From positions 132,565 through 196,564 of the forward strand of contig JACTAT010000040.1 in the NCBI GenBank assembly GCA_014526335.1: 64,000 nt of DNA. Direction: 5' to 3'. A program made the position numbers and the translations under genes. How positions within the stretch are numbered: position 1 is the stretch's first letter; each line of letters starts with the position of its first letter. This stretch comes from Chrysaora quinquecirrha. Taxonomy: Eukaryota; Cnidaria; Scyphozoa; Semaeostomeae; Pelagiidae. This document shows positions 23,922 to 36,910 of the stretch, in pieces. The notes under the pieces were generated by a model that was given only the letters and a program-made list of their open reading frames with translations, had not been told where the DNA came from and did no database searches.

Positions 23922-26900
23922 TTTAACTACATATCATTGGCAGTTTTTGTTTTGTTCCTCAAAAATCAAGCATTTGCAGAGGACCCTTCACTGGCATCGC
24001 AGACAACGTTAAACCTAGATGATGATATTGTTAAATCGGACGAATACGAAAAGGCTGCAATAGCGACAGATAATGAAATATGTTCAAATGTAGGAAAAGA
24101 AATTCTTAAAAAAGAAGGATCAGCCGTGGACGTAGCAGTTGCAGCTTTATTTTGTCTTGGCACTGTGCAGTTTGAATCAACTGGAATTGGAGGTGGTGGC
24201 TTCTTGCAATTCTACGAACGAAAAACTAAGAAAATGCATGTGTTCGATTTTAGAGAGACGCTTCCTGCTAAAAATAACGAAAAAGTATATGATGATGATA
24301 AAAAGAAATCAGAGACTGGTGAGTAGAAATAAGAAACAATTTCAACGCTCCTGCAAGTCTTGACACCCTCTTTTTTTGTTTTTTTTTCTCAGCTGAGCTA
24401 AATGAATTACCCCTTTTTTATCCAAATGGCTAGCAGCTACACATGGAAATATGTTGCTTGAAACAGCTACAGAACGTGATAAAAATCGTTGTTGCGACCG
24501 TAAAACTAAAAGTGGCATGTGCAGTTAGGAATAGATTTTCGAATAAAATATTCAGCGACCTGAGGAAAAACGGTCGCTGAATATTGATTGGTTGAATTTC
24601 TCGCGACATTCTTTTTGGCTTGTCGTCAGTAATGTCGCAGCGTGTAGCCGATTTTTATGCATTGGCGATGCAACATACTGCATTGTTTCCGTGCAATGTC
24701 GCGTCGCCGCCAGAACAGGTTAAAAATCGCATGTGTAGCCACGGCTTTAAAACATAGCTGGACATTATGTGACAATAGGATAGAACAAAGAGTAAGATAT
24801 ATCTCAGAAACCTACTAATAGCTCTGCTTGTAATATTTCAGGTGGTTTGTCCGTCGGAGTGCCTTCTGAAGTCAAGGGTCTGCGAGCAGCATGGCAAAAG
24901 TTTGGAAAGCTACAGTGGAGCGAATTGATTCAGCCATCAATTGATATTGCCGAAGAAGGTTTTAAAGTAAGCAAGCATCTCGCTGATCATGCCAAAGCAA
25001 GGAAAAAGAAAATTAAAGATGAAACTTTGCTGTATGTGTCTACTTTAACACCTGATAATTTTAACGGAAATTCAGGGTTGCCTTTACACGGGGTCCTTCG
25101 AACTTTTTCGAAAGGTATTTATATTTTGTTTGGGAGACATTACGAGTGTTCCTTTTTTCATGAACAAAACTTGCAATTGATTTTTGTTTTGTTCTTGTGT
25201 TTCGAACAAAAGCAGAGATGGCTTGTTTCAAACAACTTCGAGAGGCTTGGGTAATTTGATGCTTCTAGTAAAAATATTTAATAACTTGTCTGCTGTTCGT
25301 CTAGTAAGCCTGACTGCTGGTCTATACGGTTCCTCGTTTTCCCAAATAGGTAGCCATGCTTTTAAAGAACGGTTCTGCGCGGAGGTCGCAAAATCGATAG
25401 CTGATTATTGACACTTGGTTGAAATATGGTTCCACATCATCAATCACCTAATCAACTTAATTAATTTTCTCCGAGCTAAATTTTGCAGTTGACTCATTCT
25501 GAATGCACCCCATTCATACCATCCTGGGTGTTTACTGGTTAATTCCCAGGTATGGTTCCGTGTGGGGAAACCTTGTCTGGGTACGGCTAGCAGTCATAAG
25601 GGTACATCTTCTATCAGGATACGGTTCATGTCAACGTAACCTGAATCTACCTCATTATCATCATCAAGTGCTATATCTGTGATGCAGAGGTCGACGTGAC
25701 ATAGTTCCTCAACACTTGCGATCATAGGATCTCCTGGTGCGGTTTGCCTAATTGTTGATTATCTGAACCTAAACGTTATCATGTCCACAATCTTCTTTGC
25801 ACTATTTCCGTCTACTCTGCCTTCCACTATGCTCTTTGCATTGCAAACGATTCATGTCTTTCAATGCGACAGAAGTATGAAAGCTTCTTGGATTTGATTT
25901 TAGCTGCCATCTCACAAGTAATGTTCGACTTATTGCTTCATTTTATATTTTATCAGTCTACTTTAATCTTCTAGTCTTCTAAAATTCCACATTTCAAATG
26001 CTTCAATTTTCATTTTCAAACACCTTTAGAAAAAGTAGAGGTTTCTGCGCCATTACAATTGAAATTATATAAGAATCGACCTGCCTTGGCTTTAGTAGAA
26101 GGCAATATTCTAAGATAAACTCCCAGATTGAACTGTCACAGGGAAATGTGCCTTCCAAAACCACCGCTCTCTACGCCTACTAGTATAATAGGCTAGCTAG
26201 GCGGCCTGCCTTCGCCTATCGAAGCGGCCAAACCCTGGATCGAACTGTCACAAGAAAATGTGCCTTTCAAAACCACGGCCCTCTATGCCTATTAGTATTA
26301 TAGACTAGCTAGACAACCAACTAAGCCTATAGTAGCAGCAAAACCCCAGATTGAACTGTCACAAGAGAATGTGCCTTTCAAAACTACCGCCCTCTACGCG
26401 TATTAGTATAATAGACTAGCTAGGCAGCCTGCGTTCGCCTATCGAAGCGGCCATACCCCGGATCCAACTGTCACAAGATCACGTGCCTTTCAAATCCACT
26501 GCCCTCTACACCTATTAGTATTATAGACTAGCTAGACGGCCTGCCTTCGCCTATCGAAGGGTCCAATCCCCGGATCGAATGGTGATACGGGAACATGACT
26601 TCCAAAACCACTGCCTTCTACGCCTATTAGTATAACAGGCAAGCTAGGCGGCCTTCCTGCCGTTGACGTTCGCCTTGATGTTTGCTAATGAGCTAAACAG
26701 CTAAACGCTGTCTATGAAAATCTTATATCAGTGCTATAGATGAAGAGGCATATTTGCACTTGAAGCACAAAAACACAAAGTTTAACAAAATTTGATAAGC
26801 ATGCAATTTTATTATCTCAGAGCTAAAATTCAAATCCAATTTGCTTTTAGGGAACTTATCACGGAAAAAGATGGCTCACCTATCACAACGGATTCAGTAA

Positions 26901-29900
26901 TAAAGAGGTCCAAATACGCAGCAACTTTGAAGAAAATAAGAGATGATCCAGATGATTTCTATTCCGGAGAGATGGCTAAAACGATTGTTAACGATATCAA
27001 CGATAAAGGAGGGTCAATGACTTTGGACGATTTGAAGAATTATGTGGTGAAAATACGAGAACCAGTCACAATGGAATTAGGAGATCTTACATTGCATACT
27101 CCACCGTTGCCAAGTGGAGGACCAATTTTAAAACATATTTTAGCAATCTGTAAAGGTAACTTTTTAAAAGCTTATCGACTTCGCTATTTGATGTGAGGTT
27201 TGCCAACTCGTGACGTAGCTAACAAATTGATGGGACTGGAGTCAGGACTGCATGATTAGAGGGCTAATGACCATGCCACATGAAAATCTTCAACAAACAA
27301 AAACTCTGCAAGTCTCACAGGCTCTTCCCCATAATTAATGGTGCTGATGATGGCCTAATTTAATCTAAAGACAACCAGGTGGCTTGGAAAATTTGAACAA
27401 TTGATATGACCAGTTTTCTTATCATCTTAAATCAATTCTATTCCTGCCATTCCGAAAATTTCACTATATCAAAATGAAGGGTCTATAGTGCATATTTGAA
27501 CAAAGCCTAGTCTAGAGTCGCGATGTGCACGCTATATTCGGCACGGCACAAGCTCTATACTTGGCACGACCATTAATGCACTCGTCGTGTCGTGCCTATT
27601 TTCTCTGTATTCAATTGGCCTCAGTTGAAAACTCTCCCATCACAACGGGTTTGGGTCATACAGCCAACTTCAAACTTGACAAGCTATTGCACGGCAGTTG
27701 CTCGGCGTCTGAATCAACGCAAACCTAGTGCCGAGCAACTGCCGAGTGAATATTGCGAAATGGGTCGTGTCAATTTTTTAGCTCATGCTAAAATCACAGA
27801 TTGATTCAGAGGTCGTCTGATGCCATAGAATGCGTTATTTTTCTGGCATCTCGAAACTCTGGAATGACGTAGGAACAAGGCTTGGCATGATATTATTTGA
27901 ACTGTGTTCATTATTTTGCAGAATACAATTTCAAGAAAGACGACCTTGCAACAACAGAAAAGGCTATTCTTACTTATCACCGCATTGTTGAAGCTTTCAA
28001 AATGAGCTATTCATATGAACCACATCTTAGCGACCCAGACTTTCCAAAAAATGAAGCCGAGTTTAAAAAGGTAACCATAACATAGCGTGGAAAGGAAAAC
28101 TTTATAATTATCTGGTCTATTCCATTGTCTATGCTATTCAACCAACCTTTGTAAGGCAACATAAAATCAATACCAATATCAATATCGATATCGATATCAA
28201 TTTCAATACCAATACTAATATCAATAACAATACCAATACTAATCCCAACACCAATCCAAATACCAATACCAATACCAATACTAATACCAATACCAATACC
28301 AATACCAATAGCAATACCAATAGCAATATCAATAGCAATATCAATATCAATACCGATGCCAATTACAATAGCAATACTAATATCAATATCAATATCAATA
28401 TCAACATCAGCACCCATATCAATATCAATATCAATATCAATATCAATATCAACATCAATATCAATATCAACATCAATATCAATATCAATATCAATATCAA
28501 TATTAATATCAATATCAATATCAACATCAATATCAATATCAATATCAATACCAATACCAATATCAACATCAATATCAATAATTATATTACAATTAATAAT
28601 CATCATTGTTTATACTTCATCAATGATATGCAATATCAATATTAGATATTATCTAATTAGGAGAGGAGTCTTTTTTCATGGTCAATATATGCATTTTCAA
28701 TCAAAAATCGAGCTGGCTTTGACAGCATTTTTTGTTATGGAATTAGGAGAAGTTAAGCTGCTCTGTTATAAATCTGAGTAGTTTATTCGCTCATCCAAAT
28801 TTTATCTGTTTACCATTGCTAATCATTCATTCATTAAAACGGTCTCAAAATTTCTCCAAATTTTATAGATGGAAACGAATGTTCTGGATGAAGAAGTTGC
28901 TAAATCACAGTGCAAGAAGATAAGCGACGAAGAGACAAAAGAACTGTCGTTTTATACTGATGCAGTCAAAGGAAAAGAACAAGATGGTACAAGTCACGTG
29001 TCACTGATTGCAGAGAATGGCGATGCAGTAGCTGCAACAAGCTCAATCAATTTCAAGTAAGTTTCTTTCAAAGTGACGTCAGCCTGAAAGTTACTAACAA
29101 TCTATTGTCAATTATTCAAGGATTAAAAACTCATTGTCAAAGGTCTGTGATTATTTCCATGATAACAGAATAACGCAAACGGTATTAACGAAAAATTTCT
29201 CAAAGCAATAATATGACGAAAAGCGAGGGGCTGTGAGAGAGAAAATTTTGAGATATTATGAATATCAGAAGATCAGGAACCGGTAAGACTTGTAGCAGTT
29301 ATGATTCTAGTAAAACAGAAGAACAATGCTTCGTGCTATAAAAACATATTCTGACAGGAGTATAACTGAATCGAGGCGTCAGTCTAGATTCTAAACTTTG
29401 TCTATGACGCTTGGTTCACACTAGCCACAAAAATAAAAAAATATGGGGCATTTTTATGATACCTGATTCTGAAGATAATTGTGAACACGTTTTGTACTGC
29501 AACCGGGACGTTCCCGACAATCAAAGGTTGTCCCCGATCACATTTGACGAATAAACTTCATTTCTGTTTTAAAAGATACATTGTCCCGGTCAACGGGATT
29601 CGTGTAAGACTGACGCTGACCTAAATGTGAACATAAAATCAATGATATCTGGAAAATGATGTTGTATCGTAGTGTAAACAAACCTTTCTCCAAATACGAT
29701 GCAATGAAAAAGGAGAACATACAATCGCAAGAATCTTAGACGATCACAGACCAACATTCTTCATAATTCCGGTTTTTTGTTTCGTCAATGCACCAGGGTC
29801 TAGATGAATCAGCATAATTTCTAAAAATAATTGAGGGTGAAATAGCACCAGGGTTAACTTTACTTTTTAGCCGCATTGCTGCATTTAAGCGTATCGCTAT

Positions 29901-32715
29901 GCATCCCAGAATCAGCGGAAAGCATTTACATCTAGTAACACAACGAAGTACCCTAATACATAATGAATCTTTAAGGAACATGGTTTTCGAAGCAAAAGAT
30001 CTTGTGAAACCTGTTTTTCAGTTCAACTTTTTTTTCATCATCATCAACTCTGTTCAAAGCAAGAAGACTGTTGAGTCAAATTAAAAACCTTGCTTTTGAT
30101 TAAAACGTTTTTTGGAAGGAGCTCGGTGGGTTACAGTACACAGCAAGAAATAATTAATTAATATCTCAGGCATACCTCGAGGATCGTGTGTCTATGCCAT
30201 TACTATTTAAGAATACATAAACAAAGTTCTAGAAAAGTTATAATTACAGATTCGATTTTTTGCTAAAAACCGTTATTTACATCGATCATGACAACAATAT
30301 GATGGAAATAACTTGAAGAAAGATCTCAATGCCCTTGTAGAATGGGAAAAGGACTGGTCCATGGAATGCAAACTACAGGTCATCAAACATTACAAACTGC
30401 TGGTAACAGCAAATTCAATCAAATAAAGGAATCGTTCTACTACACAAAAAAAAGCTAGAAAATGTCAGCCAAGCAAACTACCTGGGTGTTATTCGCAACC
30501 AGAAGCTCTGTTGTAAGCCTCGTATAAATTCAGTTAATAAAAGCAATAACCAAATAAGAGCGTTTCAAAACGCAATTCGAAAAAAGATGTCCGCGTAGTT
30601 GTGAGTCTTAAAATTGAATATGAAGCCTTTTGTGTGAAGAATGTGATGTGTGTGGTGTGTGTGTGGTGCAGCTTGTGTGTGTGTGGTGTGTGTGTGTGTG
30701 TGTGGTCAATTGAATATGCAGTTTGTAATGGGAATGGCTGCCTCCGTCTACAGCTCGAAATAATTCAACCGAAAGCAGCACGTTTGGTGTTAAACAACTA
30801 AAGAAGAACCAGCAGTGGAACAAATATGATACGATATGATAAAAATTTACATATGATACGATATGATAAATTTACAGTTACTCGAACAGAGAGAACAAAC
30901 ACCAGAGTCGCTTTCCTCCACAAGCTTATTAATAATTAATTCGACTCTCAAGAACATTCAATTCAGAGAGCTAGCAGCACTTGTAACTTAAACACCGCAC
31001 ATGCAAGAACACTTGAGTTACCAGCTACTTGAGCATCTCCCATAATTGAGGGTCCCCACACTTTCGCTGTTCGATTTATTTGTCGTTTCGTCAGCAGAAA
31101 CAGTTTACTATTTACTTATAAACTTTTTTCTATTCAAATTTACTGGAAAATACGTAGGCTGGTATATGCTGACCGGTCAAATTCTTGACAATACATTTAC
31201 TTTGCTTCAATAGTTGCGATAGTCTTGTTCATATGACACAATGCAACTTAATTAGAAGAATGGGAGTACAACATGAAGCATCATAAAAATTCCTCCGACA
31301 GTCGAGCCTCGAGATCCTAACCATTTTACTACATTTGCAGGTTTGGTGCTTACTTTTCTTCAAAAACTCTTGGAATCATCTATAACAACCAAGTTGGAGA
31401 TACATTCCCAAAGGATTCTCCTTGGCGCAAATACATTGAATCAAAAGAAAATGCACCAATCCCTGGTATTCGTCCTCTATCACTAATGACACCAAGTATG
31501 ATCTTAAATAGCAATGGTGATGTTGTTATGATTTCTGGTGGCGCTGGAGGTACTAGAATAGCTCTTAGTGTTGCATGGGTAAGTTCTAAATAATTTTCAA
31601 TATATAACTTCTCCCATTTGGCTTTGCTTCGCATTTCGATTCTACGAAAACGTGGAACCAAACATAAACTACTTCAAGTATCTGTCGCAACAGACTATGC
31701 AAATCCAAGCAATAAATCAAATAATAACACACAGTTTGATTTTGCATCTTTGAGTCGCAAAATTACCACCAGAGAAATTCTAGAGACTTGATTTTGGGGT
31801 GCATTATACCCCTAACTGAGGGCATTTTGTTTTATTAGCATTTTTCTTGGTAAATTCTATTGTCTTACATCTCTTGGCACAGAACAAAATTATATGCAGT
31901 TCTAAATTTTTCTTAAAAACCCCTTATGTTGAGCCTTATTCAGTTCCATACATAATCTTTTTTCCACAAGTGGCTAACACTTAAATGAATTTTTCCACAA
32001 GTGACATACCACAATAGATGGGATTCGGAACAGGACTTTATGATCAGAAAACAAACGAGGCTTCCACTGAGCTAAAGAGCTAAAGGAAACTTGCTAGTTA
32101 CAGGAAACCTATTATTTTAGTAACCACAACCATTCCAGAAGGGGGCTTAGGGTTGTCTCTGCTCCAAGTGCCCTGCATGGTTCGGGTGCCCCTTAGGTTT
32201 ACTAAAAGGGCTGTTAATTCAAGGGGGCATTATAAAGAACCTTTTCAAAAAAACTGTGTTTAATTCAAATAAAGCTGTATGCCCTCTAAAAATTACTCAA
32301 TAGTAACATGTGTAAGAAGAGGATCATACCTAAACTATGCAACCAAATTCACTGGTGTTTAACCACGGAAGTCCTATTCAAACAAGTTTTGAATTTTGTT
32401 TTAATCTCACAAAATTATTAATCATATTTAATGTCTTGATAGGTAACAATGATGAAGTTATGGTTTGGAATGGACCTTGGAAATGCAGTATTGACAAGTA
32501 GACCATATCACTCATTATTTCCTCAGTATATCAGAAATGAGAAATGGGGTTATGGCATGAAAGATGATATTATTGATGGTCTTGAGAAAAAGAAGCATAC
32601 GGTCAAATCTAGCAGGTTGTTCTCAACCATCAATGCTATATATGTTGATCGAGAAAACAACAAAATATATGCCAAGTCTGATCCAAGGAAGCAAGGAAAG
32701 ACAGCCGGATATTGA
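23922..32715 (+). CDS. GGT: Gamma-glutamyltransferase B (GGT-B), seven coding exons
   Basis: Exons: 23922-24318, 24842-25031, 26851-27155, 27922-28070, 28869-29056, 31341-31578, 32443-32715 (stop TGA), all bounded by AG acceptors and GT donors. The sum is 579 codons, close to human GGT1 (569). Exon 1 has a hydrophobic stretch (SLAVFVLFL, signal or anchor), the STGIGGGGF loop and the substrate-binding Arg in FRETLP. Exon 5 has GTSHVS (self-cleavage Thr) and GDAVAATSSIN. Exon 6 has GIIYNNQ and SGGAGGTRI. Two gamma-glutamyl-site positions differ from the family: Thr399 (human number) is Ser, and Ser452 is Leu (RPLSLM). No in-frame ATG lies between an in-frame TAG at the 23919-23921 acceptor and the ORF, so the start is in an unseen upstream exon. 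It is closest to GGT-A. The reading frame is intact; altered activity is possible. Confidence 0.9.
24430..24748. mobile_element. PIF/Harbinger-like MITE relative in GGT-B intron 1
   Basis: The right end, read in reverse complement, is AGCCGTGGCTACACATGCG. The interior GTCGCAGCGTGTAGCCGA matches the reverse complement of sequence at about 7115-7150 in the MITE of GGT-A intron 3. The left end contains AGCAGCTACACATG. The target duplication is not clear here. Confidence 0.6.
26100..26660. repeat. Tandem repeat of about 112 bp, five copies, GGT-B intron 2
   Basis: The ACTGTCACA motif recurs at about 26133, 26247, 26357 and 26468, and a diverged version near 26579. Each unit continues through CCTATTAGTAT, GACTAGCTAG and TTCGCCTATCGAAG. 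The copies differ by several percent. Confidence 0.85.
27692..27744. other. Hairpin with perfect 15-bp stem in GGT-B intron 3
   Basis: CGGCAGTTGCTCGGC (27692-27706) and its exact reverse complement GCCGAGCAACTGCCG (27730-27744) are separated by 23 bases. The flanks are unremarkable. It could be a structured RNA element, a tiny foldback repeat or part of a larger decayed transposon. Confidence 0.6.
28160..28600. repeat. AT-rich hexanucleotide repeat (ATCAAT/ACCAAT), GGT-B intron 4
   Basis: Variants of CAATAT and CAATAC repeat for about 440 bp. Open frames in several frames on both strands (for example alternating Ile-Asp) are repeat artefacts. Confidence 0.95.
30130..30860 (+). pseudogene. 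Degenerate LINE RT fragment in GGT-B intron 5
   Basis: Broken frames resemble the end of a LINE reverse transcriptase. A SGIPRGS-like segment lies near 30170, DLNALVEWEKDWSMEC near 30340, a NVSQANYLGV-like segment near 30460-30490, and an AARLVLNN segment near 30790. The region ends in repeated GATACGATATGATA near 30820-30865, like the short tandem 3' tail of a LINE. Several stops and frameshifts show it is dead. Confidence 0.6.
30643..30704. repeat. (GT)n microsatellite
   Basis: An interrupted GTGTGTG run inside the LINE fragment in GGT-B intron 5. Confidence 0.9.
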
Positions 32716-33186
32716 AACTAATGAATTCAAATCAAAAAACAAATGTTGTCTTTAAAACAGTTCTTTACAACTTTACTTTATAGAATTTCTACCTGATAGA
32801 TTGCAATTAACACCAAGAAAACTGTGTGTAATTGGATTGTTCATAAAGTAGCTCTGCAATCATATTTTGAAGCTTAATAGGAGCTCATCCTAATTCTAAA
32901 GTTTTTTCAAAGCTTATCCAAATTTATCTGGAGCAAACAAAGCAACTCTACTAGTGCAACACCAATTTCATATAAAATACCTGTTTATCATGAATACATC
33001 ATGGAATACTGTATGAAAACTTAAAAATACTACAATTTTAGTACTTAAGTCTTGCACTCAGTGGTGAAGCAAAGGGGAGGGGGGCAGAGAGGGGCAAGTG
33101 CCCCTGGGTGCCAAGTTATTTTGGATGCAAAATAGTAAAATTTGTAACCAAACTCTGATGAAAAATGAATGTTTGGCTTTAAAATT

Positions 33187-33564
33187 CCCAGGGGGGGTAC
33201 TCATTAACTTTCAATACGGGGGGGTCCATGCCACTATTTCCTTGCAGACCCCCAAATATTGAGTTTAATGTTTTGGAGACCCCAAATATTGTTATCTATT
33301 TTTGGACCCCTAAAATGTTTTCTCGGATTTAGCCATCAGGTTCATGACAATTTACAATTTATAAGCCCTTGGCAGTTGGATGGGTCATTGTAATGAATTG
33401 CACCAAATCGCAAGATTCTTCCATCAGATTTGTGGACCCCAAATATTGAATTTTTGTCCATGTTATATTCACAGACCCCAAATATTGAATAAGCTTAAGA
33501 TTTCGGACCCCAAATATTGGCATGGACCCCCCCGTATTGAAAGCTAATGAGTACCCCCCCTGGG
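33187..33564. mobile_element. hAT-like MITE downstream of GGT-B
   Basis: Terminal inverted repeats of about 45 bp start CCCAGGGGGGGTACTCATTA and end with the complement. An 8-bp duplication TTAAAATT flanks both ends (33179-33186 and 33565-33572). Repeated subterminal ACCCCAAATATTG motifs occur inside. An 8-bp duplication fits the hAT superfamily. It has no coding capacity. Confidence 0.85.
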
Positions 33565-33572
33565 TTAAAATT

Positions 33573-36409
33573 TAACTACAAATGGGATATATAGGGGAGC
33601 TGCTGTCTGCTTGCAGCACCCATAAAATAAATTGGGGTTTAACTAGGGCCTAACTAAAGTATAAGAGACCACTCATTTAACTTACCTCTTACATTATAAA
33701 GTTATATCTATTTGAGTTTGGTTTGATCATCTTCCACTCGACTTGAGTTTATTTTTTGAAAACATGCGCGAAAACTATCGCGAAATTTTGTAATTTATTT
33801 TTGGTAGAAATTTTTGCAGCCTCTTTTTCGATTGGGAGTGTTCTTGAATCTGGAATTTTGGAACTAGAATCTAGAATGGAGGAATGGCATGCAAGGAATT
33901 GGAATCAAAAAACGGAAACTCCTTTGCTTTCTTCAGTATTTGAATTTCTTTTGTCATCAATGGGTGTGTCATCAATAAATAATTTATCCTCAAGATGATA
34001 TATAGGGTGTTCTAAAAAATGGAACCAAAGTCAAATTATGCTGACATCATTTCATAATGCTTTTCTTCATAAATAACACTAGCAAGAAACAAAATTTTTG
34101 ACACGGTATTCTATTAGTCAAAACGGAGAAAAGCAGAACAGCCAAATGTATACTTCAGAAAAGCACAGCTCCCAATAAACAATTTTTTAAGCAATTTTTT
34201 CCGTCTTAATCAATAATTTTTCAAACCCTTGGCCTCAATTAACCAATAGTTCTATCAATAAACCCTTGCTTTAACTTATCCCAGCAGGGGAAATCCTCAA
34301 TTGCATGAGCTGTGCATAAAGTTTGCGCGCATGCTTTAAAAGCATATTATTATTATTGAAGGTGAAGTTTGAAAACTTATCCTTTTACTCACAAGAGCGC
34401 ATGTGAATAATAAGTATTATGACAAAATTCTATTGGTCCTATTGGCCTTGAAGCTACAGTTCGCAAATAAAAACCAATTTAAAAAGCGGGTTCCTTTTCT
34501 TGGAACACAACACCCTGTATTTAGAACTTGGAAAAGAATACCTGGCTTCAGAATTTTGTCAACTGCACAAAAGAAATGCGTTTCTATAAGGAGCCGTGCA
34601 TTTGATAAGCTTCGCACTTTCGAAGTGTGCTCTGGGCTTGAATGTCTCAAACTGATTCAAAATCTTTGAAAAAACATAGCAATACAGGTGTGACTGAAAC
34701 AGTAGCGCTAAGCCTCCCAGGGGGTGCAAAATCACGCATTCACAAGCATTTTTCGACGATTCACGCAGTCACGCACGATAAAACTTCATTTTCATGTCCA
34801 CACGAATTCAGACATTTCACCCTGGAGTCTGTTTTCAAGCTGCTTAACTTTATATATCCAAAGGTTTGCCTTTATAACAGGGAACACAAAAATTAAGATT
34901 TTAGGGGGTTTATTAATTTAGTAAATGCAAAATGCACGAGTGAAAGAAATATAGTTAGTTGACAATGCTCGATGAATAAAAGGGCCCTCCTACATTTAAG
35001 TAACCACTCAATTATGTCGCCAATACTGTAAATCATAAGCCGTACCAAGGCATTTCACGCGACACGTCGGAGTTTAGATTCACGCATTTTTCGCGCAAAA
35101 AGGCTCATTTCACAAAATAACAAATAACGCATATGGTCCTACAACACATCACGCAGAACCACTTTTAATAACAAATCAGGTAAAATGATACCCAGAAAAC
35201 GACCCTTCCCCCCCTAAGACAAATACCCTTTTTTTTAATAAGCAACTGGTCAATATAACGAAACAGTACATCATTGCAAAATTGTCAATGACAGTGAACA
35301 GAAGCAAGAAAAGAGCAAAAAAAAGTTATTAGGAGATACTTGTCATTCTATTTAGAACCACCTCCCAGGACAGTTAGATTGTGGTACCAATCATATATCC
35401 ACGCAAGCCAGCAAGATTTTTGATAATGCAACGAAGGTCGTGTTCTTATGAAATCTACAGCACTGCATAGGTGCATAAAGTTTATTTCGTTCTTCGTTCC
35501 CCTCGTTCCGATGATTCCTATTCGTTCCGGTGTTGGTGTTTCCCTGTTCCTCTCACACGTGATTTTCCTCATTACAACTTCCGTTGTTGGTGTGCATTAT
35601 TTGTTCAGCATTTTCCCGTCGTTAAAATTTACTTCATGTTTGTAACTGAAAATTTGCTGATACGTTTTTCACAGTGAACGATTACTGTGCTACAAAAACT
35701 CATTTGTAAAACAATTCCACAATAGTTATTGTACTTTTATGAAGTTGAAGTGGATTGAAGGAGACAGCAAAGTAGCACTGTGCAACAACGACACGCAAGC
35801 AGCAGATTGTGAATTCATTTATACAAAGAAAACAAGCACGTAAGTAGAGGCCTATGAGTTTGGTTTGTTTTTTTTTTTGCTTTATCCATATATTTATGTA
35901 GAAAGGTCGCATCTAGATGTTGATTATTTGAAAATTAGCGATACCTGATAATGATATTTTTTAGATTTTCAGCAAAATGATATTTCGTTTTGTTGTTGTA
36001 CATTTCGCGCCGCCGTGCTGTGTTTCTGCACAACCCGGCAACGGAAAATGTGTCGGAAATATGCGAAACGCTGTAAATGAGATTCTTTATACTTGCAGAA
36101 TACTTATATCGTATTTTCTTCGATGCTAGTCCAAGCTAGCCTGAAATTGAATTTATCCACTCACATATTACCTAATTAAGTCATTTTTCTTTGATCTACA
36201 GCCGATCTAGCAAATGACTCGTTTTTTGGCTTCCGTTTAAAATCCTGTTTCAACGTGTTCTGCGGCTGCAACTGGAAAATATGTGCGAGATTTAACCGGG
36301 ATACCGAAAACTCAACGTTTGCACAATATTTCTTAAAATAATCCATCCATACCAAAGATCTAGCACAGTATTACTCGTATTTCGGCTTCTGTTTAAAATC
36401 ATGTACAAG
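33573..36409. other. Repeat-rich intergenic stretch between GGT-B and the minus-strand LINE
   Basis: No supported gene. About 34004-34520 looks like a TIR element (see separate entry). About 34725-35170 carries dispersed ATTCACGCATTTTTCGCG-type sequence that recurs at 42930-43020. TAATAAGCAACTGGTCAAT near 35236 also occurs at 14766. Confidence 0.5.
34004..34520. mobile_element. TIR element with AGGGTGT termini
   Basis: The left end TATAGGGTGTTCTAAAAAA pairs with the right end, which reads in reverse complement TACAGGGTGTTGTGTTCC. GGAACC/GGTTCC follow internally on both sides. The exact borders and target duplication are uncertain. Confidence 0.5.
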
Positions 36410-36910
36410 CAGTTTTTTTTATAAGCAACTTCGCTCGACCCTAGTTAAAAAAAATGCTTATTTTTGGACCTCTCATGATCACCTTTTAGTAGCAAAAGTT
36501 GCTTAGTGGTTGCTTAATTTCAACTGTATATTTTTTGCCCTATGAATAGTACACAGAGGCTAAAAAAGCAGCAAAATTTGGAGAAGTACCATGTCCACCA
36601 TTGATGTCTTCGGACACAATGTAGTCCTCACTTCCATCTTCACACAACACCCTAAATTCACCAAGCTTGGTGTTAAACCACATAACTTGGCGTAACGCAA
36701 TAAGTTACACTCTGTTAATATGCGAGTTTTGACGGAAAATGAATGGAAATAGCTTCAATGTTGATCAATCCTCGATTGCTTGCAATGATATAAATTATCT
36801 AAAATTTAAAATGTTGCTTAGTTTTTCTTCCTGTGGTACTATATGTTGCTTAAAGTTTTAGACCTTCTACATCTTGGTTGCTTATAAGCGGTTGCTTATA
36901 AAAAAAACTG
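36410..36910. mobile_element. TIR MITE with GCAGTTTTTTTTATAAGCAAC ends
   Basis: The left end GCAGTTTTTTTTATAAGC and right end GCTTATAAAAAAAACTGC are inverted copies. GTTGCTTA motifs repeat inside both ends. It is non-coding, about 500 bp, with no clear target duplication. Confidence 0.65.

Noticed and set aside
24842..25254. Reading GGT-B exon 2 through to 25254
   Set aside because: Family similarity stops at the GT donor at 25032 and the rest has no GGT likeness; the aligned donors in GGT-A and GGT-C agree.
28007..28606. Long Ile/Asp frames on both strands
   Set aside because: Pure hexanucleotide repeat without codon structure, inside GGT-B intron 4.
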